A stretch of 64,000 nt of DNA from Pseudoselenomonas ruminantium. GTDB taxonomy: Bacteria; Bacillota; Negativicutes; Selenomonadales; Selenomonadaceae. The stretch's first letter is position 1, and every line of letters starts with the position of its first letter. Location of the stretch: the NCBI RefSeq assembly GCF_900113715.1, contig NZ_FOQK01000009.1, positions 1 through 64,000 of the forward strand, read 5' to 3'. Below are positions 26,517-34,131 of this stretch, in pieces. The position numbers and the translations under genes were made by a program. The notes beneath the pieces were generated by a model. The model saw only the letters and a list, made by a program, of their open reading frames with translations. It had not been told where the DNA came from and ran no database searches.

Positions 26517-26672
26517 ATGGCAACCTATATTGTCGGCGCGGTTTTGGCCGTAGCGCTGTACTTCGCCGTTCGTCACGTGTACCGCAATTTCCGTGATGGC
26601 AAGGAAGACTGCTGCGGCAGCTCGGATTGCAGCTGCTGCTCGGGATGCCATTCCCTGACGGATAAGAAATAA
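26517..26672 (+). CDS. FeoB-associated Cys-rich membrane protein, 51 aa
   Basis: A tiny protein with an N-terminal membrane helix (about 4-18, YIVGAVLAVALYFAV) and a cytoplasmic tail with six cysteines in the cluster CCGSSDCSCCSGC. It matches the small FeoB-associated Cys-rich proteins found directly after feoB in Firmicutes. A strong AGGAGGG lies 7 nt before the ATG. The cysteines could bind iron or another metal; function is not established. Confidence 0.85.
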   Translation: MATYIVGAVLAVALYFAVRHVYRNFRDGKEDCCGSSDCSCCSGCHSLTDKK

Positions 26673-26681
26673 GCGGATAAC

Positions 26682-26721
26682 AAAAGAGGAGCCCGGGACA
26701 TTTCGTCCCAGGCTCCTCTTT
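26682..26721. terminator. Bidirectional terminator, feo operon and SDR gene
   Basis: AAAGAGGAGCC and GGCTCCTCTTT form a long stem, with an inner GGGAC/GTCCC, between convergent genes. Confidence 0.9.
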
Positions 26722-26726
26722 GTTGT

Positions 26727-27506
26727 TCAACGGAGGCGGCGGTAGAGCTCGCTGGCCTGGATCAACAGACTATGCGGCAGGATTGAAGCGAAGATGCGGT
26801 GCAGGAAAGAGATGGCATCCGGCGTGCAGACTTTGATATGATTGCGGGCGGCGCGCAGCGAGCGCTCGGCAATCTCGGCCTGCGTGCTGGCAAACGGCAG
26901 GCTGTGGAAAAGGCCCTGCCGGTCAGTCTTGCGGGCCTCAGTGACGAACTCTGTATCTTTGATCCAGTACGGGCAGACCGCCGTGACATCGATATGCTGT
27001 GGTGCAAGTTCCTGCCCGAGTGCACGGCTGTAGCTCAACAGGAAGGCTTTGCTGGCTGCATAAGCCGTGAGAAAAGGAATCGGCTGGAAGGCGGCACAAG
27101 AACAGATCTCAAGGATATGACTGCCCGCTGACATAAAGGGCAGAGCAAGCTGCGTCAGCGTGACAGCTGCACGGCAGTTGAGATCGACCAGGCGGGCGGT
27201 CGTAGCGGTATCGATTTCCGAGCAGCTGCCGATGCGGCCAAAACCGGCGGCATTGATCAGCCAGCGGACTTCAAGCCCTGTATTTGCCGCCAGCTGTTTT
27301 TCGATGCGGGCAAAGCTGTCCGGCTCTGTGAGATCCAAGGGGAACAGGCGGCAGGCCTTCGGGGCCAGCTCTTCCTTGAGGGCCGTAAGCCGCTCCTCGC
27401 GGCGGGCAATCAGCCAAAATTCTTCGATGGAGTCATCCTGGGCGAGCTGGCGGGCGTACTCACGGCCAAGTCCGCTGGAGGCGCCGGTAATGATTGCAAT
27501 ATTCAT
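26727..27506 (-). CDS. Short-chain dehydrogenase/reductase
   Basis: A Rossmann-fold oxidoreductase, 259 aa. The nucleotide-binding motif TGASSGLG is at about 8-15, NAAGFG at about 86-91, and the catalytic YAASK near 150 is preceded by a serine in EICSCAAF. The ATG at 27506 follows AAGGAC and gives the family N-terminus; an 11-residue extension was rejected. Substrate is unknown. It is divergent from the small gene at 27682. Confidence 0.88.
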   Translation of the reverse strand: MNIAIITGASSGLGREYARQLAQDDSIEEFWLIARREERLTALKEELAPKACRLFPLDLTEPDSFARIEKQLAANTGLEVRWLINAAGFGRIGSCSEIDTATTARLVDLNCRAAVTLTQLALPFMSAGSHILEICSCAAFQPIPFLTAYAASKAFLLSYSRALGQELAPQHIDVTAVCPYWIKDTEFVTEARKTDRQGLFHSLPFASTQAEIAERSLRAARNHIKVCTPDAISFLHRIFASILPHSLLIQASELYRRLR

Positions 27507-27681
27507 GCGTACAGTCCTTTCGTGTTTTCTAATCTCCATTATAGCGTAAATTCAGCCAGAATTCAGTAAATCGTTTTAGAATTAGGACAGTTACAGCAGG
27601 AGAACAAAATCTTTTGCCGAAGAGTAACCAGGTAAGCAGGATACATGCTTGCCGGACAATTAAATTATGGGAGGTTACAGT

Positions 27682-27897
27682 ATGAGGATCAGCAAAGTGA
27701 GAAACATGTCAAAGTCGTTGTTCTGGGGCGACAGACCTTTACCTGAGGACTCCGAGATGAAAGGGGTGATTGAGACGGATAATGGCAGGACAGGAATCCT
27801 GCTGAGGCTCAAGAATGGACTGTACGTGCTGGGGATGGCTGGCAGCCTCTCAAAACTGAATCAGGATAAGATTCGTCGCAAGCTCAAGGAAGCATAA
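27682..27897 (+). CDS. Small protein of unknown function, 71 aa
   Basis: A basic, soluble protein (MRISKVRNMSKSLFWGD start) with a compact beta-rich middle (GILLRLKNGLYVLGM). GGGAGG precedes the ATG at good spacing, and the gene has its own terminator, so it is probably expressed alone. No family recognised. The 142 bp between it and the divergent SDR gene holds no clear promoter box. Confidence 0.65.
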   Translation: MRISKVRNMSKSLFWGDRPLPEDSEMKGVIETDNGRTGILLRLKNGLYVLGMAGSLSKLNQDKIRRKLKEA

Positions 27898-27913
27898 GAC
27901 GATAGATAGAGAC

Positions 27914-27966
27914 AAAAGTGCTGATGCACAAGTGAGGATTCACTGTGCATCAGCACTTTTTTTATT
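27914..27966 (+). terminator. Intrinsic terminator before the toxin island
   Basis: AAAAGTGCTGATGCACA and TGTGCATCAGCACTTTT form a 17-bp stem followed by T residues. It separates housekeeping genes from the toxin island. Confidence 0.92.
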
Positions 27967-28074
27967 TTAATCGAAATGCCATGCTGCTCTCAGAATTTTC
28001 TTGGTATGCAGTAGTACGATAGGAAGGTGATAAATGCTTTCACTTATGATAGATACGATTTCCGGGAGGAAGAC

Positions 28075-28626
28075 ATGAGTAATGTAAATAAACCATCCAT
28101 CTATGATCCATGCGTAATGCTGCATGACCGCAAGACGGTCTTTTCACGAAAGACTGTCCTGGACGGCAAGGTTTCGCTGGTCATGCCCGAGGATTTTATC
28201 CTGCTTGATGAGGCCACTAGGCGTAAGCTCTATGCGGTAAGCGATGCACCCGGCGAGCTTTATAGCAACGAGCAGGGCTGCTTTGTCGTGGGGCTCAAGC
28301 TGACCGGGACGCGGCTTGCAGATGCGCAGCTCGATGCAGGCATGGACATCATGAAAAAAGTATTTCCCTATAGCGCCCATAACGCCCAGCTGCTGTCGGC
28401 AAAAATCATGCAGGCCCAGAATGCTCCGCTGGGCGTTTTGGCGTATGCGCATGAGACGCTTTTGGAGAAGGTCTATCAGATTATGTTCCTGAGTTCGCTG
28501 GGTGGGCACATGCTTGTCGGCAGTCTGCATTTCTCGCTCAAGGACAGCGAGTGGATGGTGCCGCTGGCGGAGGAAATCATCGGCTCCTATTGTGATCTGA
28601 CGAAGAAAGAAGGCGGCAAGGAATGA
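28075..28626 (+). CDS. Possible DcrB/EagR-like accessory protein of the VgrG-Rhs cluster, 183 aa
   Basis: A protein of unknown family. Its alternating strand pattern (KVSLVMPEDFILLDE, CFVVGLKLTGTRL, HMLVGSLHFSLKDSEWM) resembles DUF1795/DcrB-fold proteins, which include the EagR chaperones that load Rhs effectors onto VgrG in type VI systems. This likeness is by eye only. The ATG at 28075 follows GGGAGG. Its stop overlaps the vgrG start (ATGA), so translation is coupled; the position next to a spike gene supports a loading or assembly role. There is no signal peptide or membrane helix. Confidence 0.6.
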   Translation: MSNVNKPSIYDPCVMLHDRKTVFSRKTVLDGKVSLVMPEDFILLDEATRRKLYAVSDAPGELYSNEQGCFVVGLKLTGTRLADAQLDAGMDIMKKVFPYSAHNAQLLSAKIMQAQNAPLGVLAYAHETLLEKVYQIMFLSSLGGHMLVGSLHFSLKDSEWMVPLAEEIIGSYCDLTKKEGGKE

Positions 28627-30017
28627 GCACCCAGCATACCAATATCAAGGTGGAGGGAATTGACTTTGCGCGGATTCTGCAGGTGACCATCCACCATGAG
28701 CCGAATGAGCATGGCACGGCGCGCGTGGTGGGCGAGGTGCCTGCGGAGCTGGGCCAGCGGTATATCACGCGGGCCGAGGACAGCAGGGAACTGAAAATCG
28801 TGAGCGGCAATGCGGAGAAGGTGACGTTCTTTGACGGCATCGTTACCTCGCTACAAGTCAAGCAGCAGGCAGAGTACTGCCAGCTCGTGGCAGAGGCTAT
28901 GGACAAGAGCTATCAGCTGGATATCCGCAAGTGTTCGTGCAGCTATCAGAATACGGGCAAAGGGTACGGTGATATTTTGCAGCAGGCCTATGGGGAGGCA
29001 GGTACCCTGCAGGTGACGGGCAGTGACCAGGCTATCGGCGGCTTGATCCTGCAGCTGGATGAAACCAACTGGGCGTTCACCAAACGCATGGCGTCGCGGT
29101 TCAACGTGCCGGTCGTCGCAGACATCACAGCCGCAAGGCCCTTGGTATACTTTGGCCTGCCGGCGCCGCGCCGGACGCTGTCCATCGATACGGCCAGCTG
29201 CAGCTATGGACGCTCGGAGAAGAATTTCCAACGCGTCAGCCAGAACTATCTGGCGGATGGCAACAAAGTCATGCGTCAGGACTTTGCGGCGCTGACGGTG
29301 CGCTCTTACGACTATGGGCAGATTGGGGACAAGGTCGAGCTGGGCGGCAAGGAATACCGCATCCGCACGGTGGATGCCGAGCTTTCAGACGGCCTGATGC
29401 AGATGACGTACTCGCTGACCGGGGAGACGGGCTTCGTAGCGCCTGTGCAGAAGAATACCAACTGCGCTGGCCGTGTGCTAAAGGCACAGGTCAAGGCGGT
29501 AAAGCGCGACCAGATACAGGCGCATCTCTTTGAGATCGATCCAGAGTATGACAGCGGCGGTGACTGGTGGTTCCCGTACTCGACGGCGTATTCCAGCAGT
29601 GACGGCAGTGGCTGGTATGTCATGCCGGAAAAGGATGACTATGTGCGCATCATGTTTCCCTCCAAGAATGAGACAGAGGCCTTTGCCGCCAGCTCCATCA
29701 ACGCCTCGCCGCCGGCGAACACGCGCAATAAGAGCTTCAAGGCACCGGGCGGCAAGGAGATCCTATTGACCGATGACGGCATTTACATCATGTGCCAGCA
29801 TCAGAGCATCTTTATCGACCTCACACAGGGGGATGGCATCAAGATCGTTTCTTCCCAGGATATCCATGTGTCGTCAGATGCCAATGTCACGCTCAATGCG
29901 GAGAAAAAACTGACGCTGCTGGCCAAGGAGGGGATTACCCTGCAGGCAGGCGACTCGAAACTGGCCATGAAGAAAGACCAGGTCGTGCTAGGGGCCAAGA
30001 ATGTCATCATAACCTGA
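28623..30017 (+). CDS. VgrG/phage gpD-like spike protein, 464 aa
   Basis: Likely trimeric spike of a contractile injection machine. Residues 1-280 look like the gp27/late-control-D part of VgrG, with strands and the segment LDETNWAFTKRMASRFNVPV (the usual W-x-F-xxR-A motif). Residues 285-380 form an OB-fold-like domain with DWWFPYSTAYSS and GSGWYVMPEKDDYVRI. Residues 385-464 are a beta-helix-like needle of short repeats (GDGIKIVSS, DIHVSSDANVTLNAEKKLTL). It is shorter than proteobacterial VgrG. It overlaps the upstream gene by 4 nt and is in an operon with the next three genes. Confidence 0.85.
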   Translation: MSTQHTNIKVEGIDFARILQVTIHHEPNEHGTARVVGEVPAELGQRYITRAEDSRELKIVSGNAEKVTFFDGIVTSLQVKQQAEYCQLVAEAMDKSYQLDIRKCSCSYQNTGKGYGDILQQAYGEAGTLQVTGSDQAIGGLILQLDETNWAFTKRMASRFNVPVVADITAARPLVYFGLPAPRRTLSIDTASCSYGRSEKNFQRVSQNYLADGNKVMRQDFAALTVRSYDYGQIGDKVELGGKEYRIRTVDAELSDGLMQMTYSLTGETGFVAPVQKNTNCAGRVLKAQVKAVKRDQIQAHLFEIDPEYDSGGDWWFPYSTAYSSSDGSGWYVMPEKDDYVRIMFPSKNETEAFAASSINASPPANTRNKSFKAPGGKEILLTDDGIYIMCQHQSIFIDLTQGDGIKIVSSQDIHVSSDANVTLNAEKKLTLLAKEGITLQAGDSKLAMKKDQVVLGAKNVIIT

Positions 30018-30031
30018 GGAGGAGCAAGGCA

Positions 30032-31108
30032 ATGTTTTCTTCGCTGGAAGAATATAAAAAGGAATCCTATGACGATAGCGAGCGGCAGATGCTGCAGGCG
30101 ATGAATCAATGGCTCGGGGACAGCGAGGCAAAGTGCAGGCAGAAATGGCAGGCGGCCATGACGGATATTTTGCATCAGGCAGCAGCCGTGCAGCAGCAGG
30201 CAAAACAGGTGGGCAAAAGCCTGCCCTGCCGCTACCTGACCTGTTCGTTGCTATATAGCTCTATCTATCTGGAAAAACCCCAGGTACGCGTGGAGTTCTT
30301 TGGCGATGAGGCCTGGTATTCGCATGATCCATGGCTGACGGCGTCAATCGATGTCAGTGAACTGCTGGTGCATTGGACGCCGTTTGTGCAGCAGGCACTG
30401 GCTAAGGAGGGCTGGATTGCCCGCTATTATTCCGCTGCGGCGATACAGCGGTTGTTTCCGCAGACCATCGAAAAGGTGGTATATCTATTGACCCGTCACT
30501 GGCACTATTGGGCAAGAGAACTTTTGCTACAGGGGAAGCTGGCGGAGCTGGAACGGCCGGAGAATTTCGAGCTGTCTTTAGGCCAGTACCGTGGCTGGCA
30601 GGAGCCGCTATACCGCACCGTGCCAGTGCAGGATATTTTCCTGCATGGGGCCAAAAGCCTGGTGGCTGTGGACTTCCGCCGGTGCATCTACCGCGGCCGG
30701 GAAATCCGCCAGGAGGACTTGACCGAGGCAAGATTCTGGGAATGCCGCTGGGAGACGGTACAGTTGGAGCAGGTGAATCTGACGGATGCTCTTTTCGTGG
30801 GCTGCCGGTTTTATCATGTAACGTTTACGGACTGCTATCTGGCTGCGGTGCGGTTTGAGGACTGTCAGTTCTACAGCTGCACCTTTACGGGCTGTGATGC
30901 CAATCCGGAGTCGAAGGCGCTGCCTTTGGTACGGCTATATCCAGGGGCACGTTGGCAGCAGTGCCAGTGGAAAAAATGCGTGTTTGACCGGTGTGACTTG
31001 CAGTGGGCGCGGTTCAGCGATGATTGGCAGGATGAGGTAACCCTGCGCGAGTGCCAGTTTGAGCAGGCAGGATTTATCCAGGTAGAACAGGAGGCAGAGG
31101 ATGATTGA
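30032..31108 (+). CDS. Pentapeptide-repeat protein of the spike cluster, 358 aa
   Basis: The N-terminal 200 residues are unassigned. Residues about 205-345 contain degenerate pentapeptide repeats of the A(D/N)LxxxxF type (for example LTEARFWECRWETV, LTDALFVGCRFYHV, YLAAVRFEDCQFYSCTF), which fold as a right-handed quadrilateral beta-helix. AGGAGG precedes the ATG at 30032; a longer in-frame reading lies inside vgrG and was rejected. Pentapeptide proteins accompany VgrG/Rhs operons elsewhere, but the role is unclear. The stop overlaps the next gene by 8 nt. Confidence 0.8.
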   Translation: MFSSLEEYKKESYDDSERQMLQAMNQWLGDSEAKCRQKWQAAMTDILHQAAAVQQQAKQVGKSLPCRYLTCSLLYSSIYLEKPQVRVEFFGDEAWYSHDPWLTASIDVSELLVHWTPFVQQALAKEGWIARYYSAAAIQRLFPQTIEKVVYLLTRHWHYWARELLLQGKLAELERPENFELSLGQYRGWQEPLYRTVPVQDIFLHGAKSLVAVDFRRCIYRGREIRQEDLTEARFWECRWETVQLEQVNLTDALFVGCRFYHVTFTDCYLAAVRFEDCQFYSCTFTGCDANPESKALPLVRLYPGARWQQCQWKKCVFDRCDLQWARFSDDWQDEVTLRECQFEQAGFIQVEQEAEDD

Positions 31109-31634
31109 ACCGTGGTATTGGCTGCAAGAGGATACGTCTGTCCATCATGTGATACAGGCAACGGAACTTACGGGCAGGAAATATCCGCCCATCATGCGGG
31201 GCGATTGCTTTCTGCGCCTGGAGGATACGGTCACGCATTATGCGCGCAAAGAACCGATGTTTATGCCCGACTTCCTGTTTGCACCGACTTTTATGCTGGA
31301 AAATGCAATGTTTGAACTATGGCAGCAGCTCCAGCCTGAGCTGCGCGGCAAGTCGGTGCAGTTTTTTGAGGAGCAGAACCGGTTGGATGCGCCGATGCCG
31401 CTTTACTGGGTGCCGTTTTTGCCTTCCGAGGAAGATGCCTTGCATGCGGAGACCAAGCAGGAACTGGGGCGGGTGGTTACGCCCATCCTGCGGCGCGAGA
31501 AACTCGCCAACCGGCACTTCCTGCATATCACGCTGGCGGGCGGCCAGCTATGGCTGGCCTCGCTGACCGCCGTGGAGGCCATTCTGCGTCAGGGGGCAAT
31601 GGGGCTGACAATTACTTCTGTAGAAAGCAGGTGA
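31101..31634 (+). CDS. Unknown protein of the spike cluster, 177 aa
   Basis: A soluble protein with no recognised family. It is rich in Leu, Trp and Phe, with PMPLYWVPFLPSEEDALHAE in the middle and LANRHFLHITLAGGQLWLAS near the end. It overlaps the upstream pentapeptide gene and is 4 nt from the DUF4280 gene, so it belongs to the operon. It may be a structural or adaptor part. An immunity role is less likely because its base composition matches the core genes rather than the AT-rich toxin modules. Confidence 0.7.
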   Translation: MIEPWYWLQEDTSVHHVIQATELTGRKYPPIMRGDCFLRLEDTVTHYARKEPMFMPDFLFAPTFMLENAMFELWQQLQPELRGKSVQFFEEQNRLDAPMPLYWVPFLPSEEDALHAETKQELGRVVTPILRREKLANRHFLHITLAGGQLWLASLTAVEAILRQGAMGLTITSVESR

Positions 31635-31638
31635 AAAA

Positions 31639-32631
31639 ATGGCTGAGGAATATATGACGGCGTATCACTTTACCAAGTGCGACAAAGGCTCGCGGGAGGA
31701 GTACATCAACCTGCCCGTCGATCACGGCGTGATTTCCATGACGACAGGCTATCCGCTGCTCAATGCGAACGACCATAGATACGAGGGCGAGAACAAGAAT
31801 ATCCGTGGCTACTGCTCCTGCAAGGTAATCGGCCAATGCCGGCCGCTGACCCCAAAGGTATGGGAATCGACGGCTAAGAAGCATTTGATTGAAGGGGCCC
31901 CGGCGCTGACCGAAAACAGCAAGCTCAAATGCATGTACGGTGGCACCATATCGTTCTGCGACCCGCCAGCAGACGTACAGAAGAAAATGCAGGAACAGGA
32001 AGACGCCGAGAAAAAAGCGCAGGAACTGCAAGAAGCACAGGAAAACTCAAACTCCAGCTATATGGGCGAAGACGGCATGGGGGTTTCTATGGACTCGGAT
32101 ACTGGTGAGTGGGAAGACAATGATAGAACTGGTACGGGACATGCGGATTTTGTCAAAGAATCGTTGAAAAAAATGATAGGAATGGGGCTGGCGCCTAAAC
32201 CTGAAGAAATGACAGGCGATTATTGTGTGGCAACAGTTGGTGCTAATGTATTTGGCAATGTTTCTGCTGGTGTGGGAGTTATCTATGATCGTAAGGGGAA
32301 CATATATGATTTGGGTGAGGTATCGGTAGGACGTGGGCTGTCATTGGGGAGAGTGCAGATATCGGCTGGTGAAGGGAATGTGCCGGTATTAAAAAATAAT
32401 AGTAGTAGTGAAAAGTATATAGATGCAATAAGTGGAGTATCAGTAGGAATAGACCAATCAAATGGTTTACAAGTAGGAATTTCAGGAACACTGCCAAGGG
32501 GGCCTGAAAGTAGTGAAATAAAGCTGTCTGTACCAAGTATTGGAGTTAATGGTAGTCTTAGAGAAGTTGTTTGTATTGGTAATTTATATGAAAAAACGAA
32601 TTACGAGAATGTAATACCTAGTGATAGGTAA
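31639..32631 (+). CDS. DUF4280 (PAAR-like) protein with variable C-terminal effector domain
   Basis: Residues 1-115 match DUF4280, the PAAR-like tip domain: paired cysteines in GYCSCKVIGQC and LKCMYGGTISFCDPP, with ALTENSKLKC. A Glu/Gln/Lys-rich linker (115-145) follows. Residues 150-330 are unrelated and glycine-rich (GDYCVATVGANVFGNVS, VGVIYDRKGNIYDLG). The DNA becomes AT-rich within this last part, which is typical of an exchangeable effector tip. The following genes are small, with membrane anchors, consistent with immunity to a toxin acting at the envelope. Toxin activity is inferred. Confidence 0.75.
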   Translation: MAEEYMTAYHFTKCDKGSREEYINLPVDHGVISMTTGYPLLNANDHRYEGENKNIRGYCSCKVIGQCRPLTPKVWESTAKKHLIEGAPALTENSKLKCMYGGTISFCDPPADVQKKMQEQEDAEKKAQELQEAQENSNSSYMGEDGMGVSMDSDTGEWEDNDRTGTGHADFVKESLKKMIGMGLAPKPEEMTGDYCVATVGANVFGNVSAGVGVIYDRKGNIYDLGEVSVGRGLSLGRVQISAGEGNVPVLKNNSSSEKYIDAISGVSVGIDQSNGLQVGISGTLPRGPESSEIKLSVPSIGVNGSLREVVCIGNLYEKTNYENVIPSDR

Positions 32632-32646
32632 ATATATGGAGGGAAA

Positions 32647-33033
32647 ATGAAATATATTGTAATTGTTTTTTTGTTTGTAGCTTTGACAGGAATAGGACAA
32701 GTGTTTATGAATCATGATATATATGATTCACGTAAACAGGAAGAAAGAGTTGTGTTCCAAGAATGTGCAATACCGCCTGATGCGATAGAAGTAGGCGATA
32801 AGAGTTATGAAAAGTACAAAACTATCGCGATAATAAAGAAATATAAAGTCAGTCAAGCGGAAGAGCAAATAGAAAAATATTATCAAGAGAAATTAACATC
32901 GACAGGATGGGAACGGATAGAAAATAAAGATGGTGTTCACTATCGACGGGATAATTTGGCTATTTTTATAGAATATGACATGCCATTTGTGGAAGTTAGT
33001 TTATTGTATGTTGGTGCTGATAAGGGATTGTAA
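32647..33033 (+). CDS. Putative membrane-anchored immunity protein, 128 aa
   Basis: An N-terminal membrane helix (about 3-21, YIVIVFLFVALTGIGQVF) is followed by a soluble, probably extracytoplasmic domain with an AIPPDAIEVGDKSYEKYKT segment. It directly follows the DUF4280 effector. GGAGGG precedes the ATG. A related copy at 33664 shares the helix, the RKQEE segment, the IPP/VPP segment and the GADKG/GDDKG C-terminus. The AT-rich composition matches the effector tip. Immunity is inferred from position. Confidence 0.7.
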   Translation: MKYIVIVFLFVALTGIGQVFMNHDIYDSRKQEERVVFQECAIPPDAIEVGDKSYEKYKTIAIIKKYKVSQAEEQIEKYYQEKLTSTGWERIENKDGVHYRRDNLAIFIEYDMPFVEVSLLYVGADKGL

Positions 33034-33518
33034 TGATTAGTATAAGAGTATCAAAATATGACTTGAAATATCGGGATGAAAACGGGTTTTACCAGCGAGA
33101 GGAATGGATATCGTACTATGACATTGGTAGAGAGTTTTTGGGCGAGGTGCTGACGGAGGAACAGTATCTGGCAGTTGAAAATAGCTACTTGAATGTTATT
33201 AGGATGCTATATGAAATATATCCTTCGATGGTTTTGCATATAAATGGTTTGGAACTTTTTGATGAAGATGATGATAGATGGCATGAAAATGATGTGATTA
33301 CCAAGGAGAAAGTGGACAAACTGGCAAGAGCTGTTCTAAGAGAAGAATTATGGTGCAAATTAATCGATGAAAATGTCGAGGTGCACTTTGGATATGATTA
33401 TTATATGTATATCGTGTTTAAAACAAATTATTCCATCCGTACAGTGATTAATTTCTTGAAATATATTCGACGGAATAATTTGTTTGTCGAAAAAAGAGAT
33501 GTTGTTTATTTAGATTAA
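33033..33518 (+). CDS. Putative immunity-type protein, 161 aa
   Basis: A soluble, acidic, aromatic-rich protein without a recognised family. Its ATG overlaps the stop of the preceding immunity candidate (TAATG), so translation is coupled. It lies between two related membrane-anchored genes; AT-rich. A second immunity factor or a toxin-module passenger is plausible. Confidence 0.6.
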   Translation: MISIRVSKYDLKYRDENGFYQREEWISYYDIGREFLGEVLTEEQYLAVENSYLNVIRMLYEIYPSMVLHINGLELFDEDDDRWHENDVITKEKVDKLARAVLREELWCKLIDENVEVHFGYDYYMYIVFKTNYSIRTVINFLKYIRRNNLFVEKRDVVYLD

Positions 33519-33532
33519 GGATTGGTACGAAT

Positions 33533-33658
33533 GTGAAATATGTCATAATGCTAATATTCATGCTGTTTATATTTGAAGGTATAGGCTCGAGATGTTTCTT
33601 GTATGATGAAACTGATTATGGATATGTAGTGTCAAAAATAAAGAAATTAAGGAATTGA
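33533..33658 (+). pseudogene. Truncated third copy of the membrane-anchored immunity gene
   Basis: A 41-codon frame from GTG at 33533 encodes MKYVIMLIFMLFIFEGIGS, matching the N-terminal helix of the genes at 32647 and 33664, then soon ends at TGA. The rest of the domain is missing. It is most simply a remnant of a duplicated immunity gene. Confidence 0.55.
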
Positions 33659-33663
33659 TTAAA

Positions 33664-34053
33664 ATGAAATATATAGGCATATTTGCGTTTGTGATTTTTG
33701 TTTTATGGGGGATGGGAATAGTAGTTTCGCATCATGATGAGTATGAAACACGTAAGCAAGAGGAGTGGAGAGTATTTAAAGAAGTTGCGGTTCCGCCAAA
33801 TGCCGCGGAAATAACTGATAGGAGCTTTGAAAAGTTCAAAACAGTTGTTATTGTAAAAGAATATCAAGTAGAAACGACAAAAGATGTGTTAGAAAGGCAT
33901 TATCAAGAAAAACTAGAATCTGCTGGCTGGCAACATGTTGATATGGAAGAGGGGGCGGGATATAAAAGTGGCGACTTTTTGATTCACATTTATCCTGAAT
34001 TGCCAAAGGTTATTGTTTGGTTTATGTATGATGGTGATGATAAAGGCATATAG
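33664..34053 (+). CDS. Second membrane-anchored immunity-type protein, 129 aa
   Basis: A paralogue of the 32647 gene: the same N-terminal helix (KYIGIFAFVIFVLWGMGIVV), then the RKQEEWRVFKEVAVPPNAAE and GDDKG segments at the same places. AAGGA lies upstream of the ATG at 33664. There is no effector gene between the two copies, so it may protect against a related but different effector, as orphan immunity genes do. It is followed after 78 bp by the giant VgrG-Rhs gene. Confidence 0.7.
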   Translation: MKYIGIFAFVIFVLWGMGIVVSHHDEYETRKQEEWRVFKEVAVPPNAAEITDRSFEKFKTVVIVKEYQVETTKDVLERHYQEKLESAGWQHVDMEEGAGYKSGDFLIHIYPELPKVIVWFMYDGDDKGI

Positions 34054-34131
34054 ACAAAGTGATATTTGATTGAGTTGGAAAAGAAATGTGGCGTATTGAT
34101 TTAGCTTGGTAAATGTGAAAGAAGGTTCATT

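Noticed and set aside
29792..30031. Extended N-terminus of the pentapeptide protein
   Set aside because: This stretch lies inside the vgrG gene in another frame; a perfect AGGAGG and ATG at 30032 give the real start.
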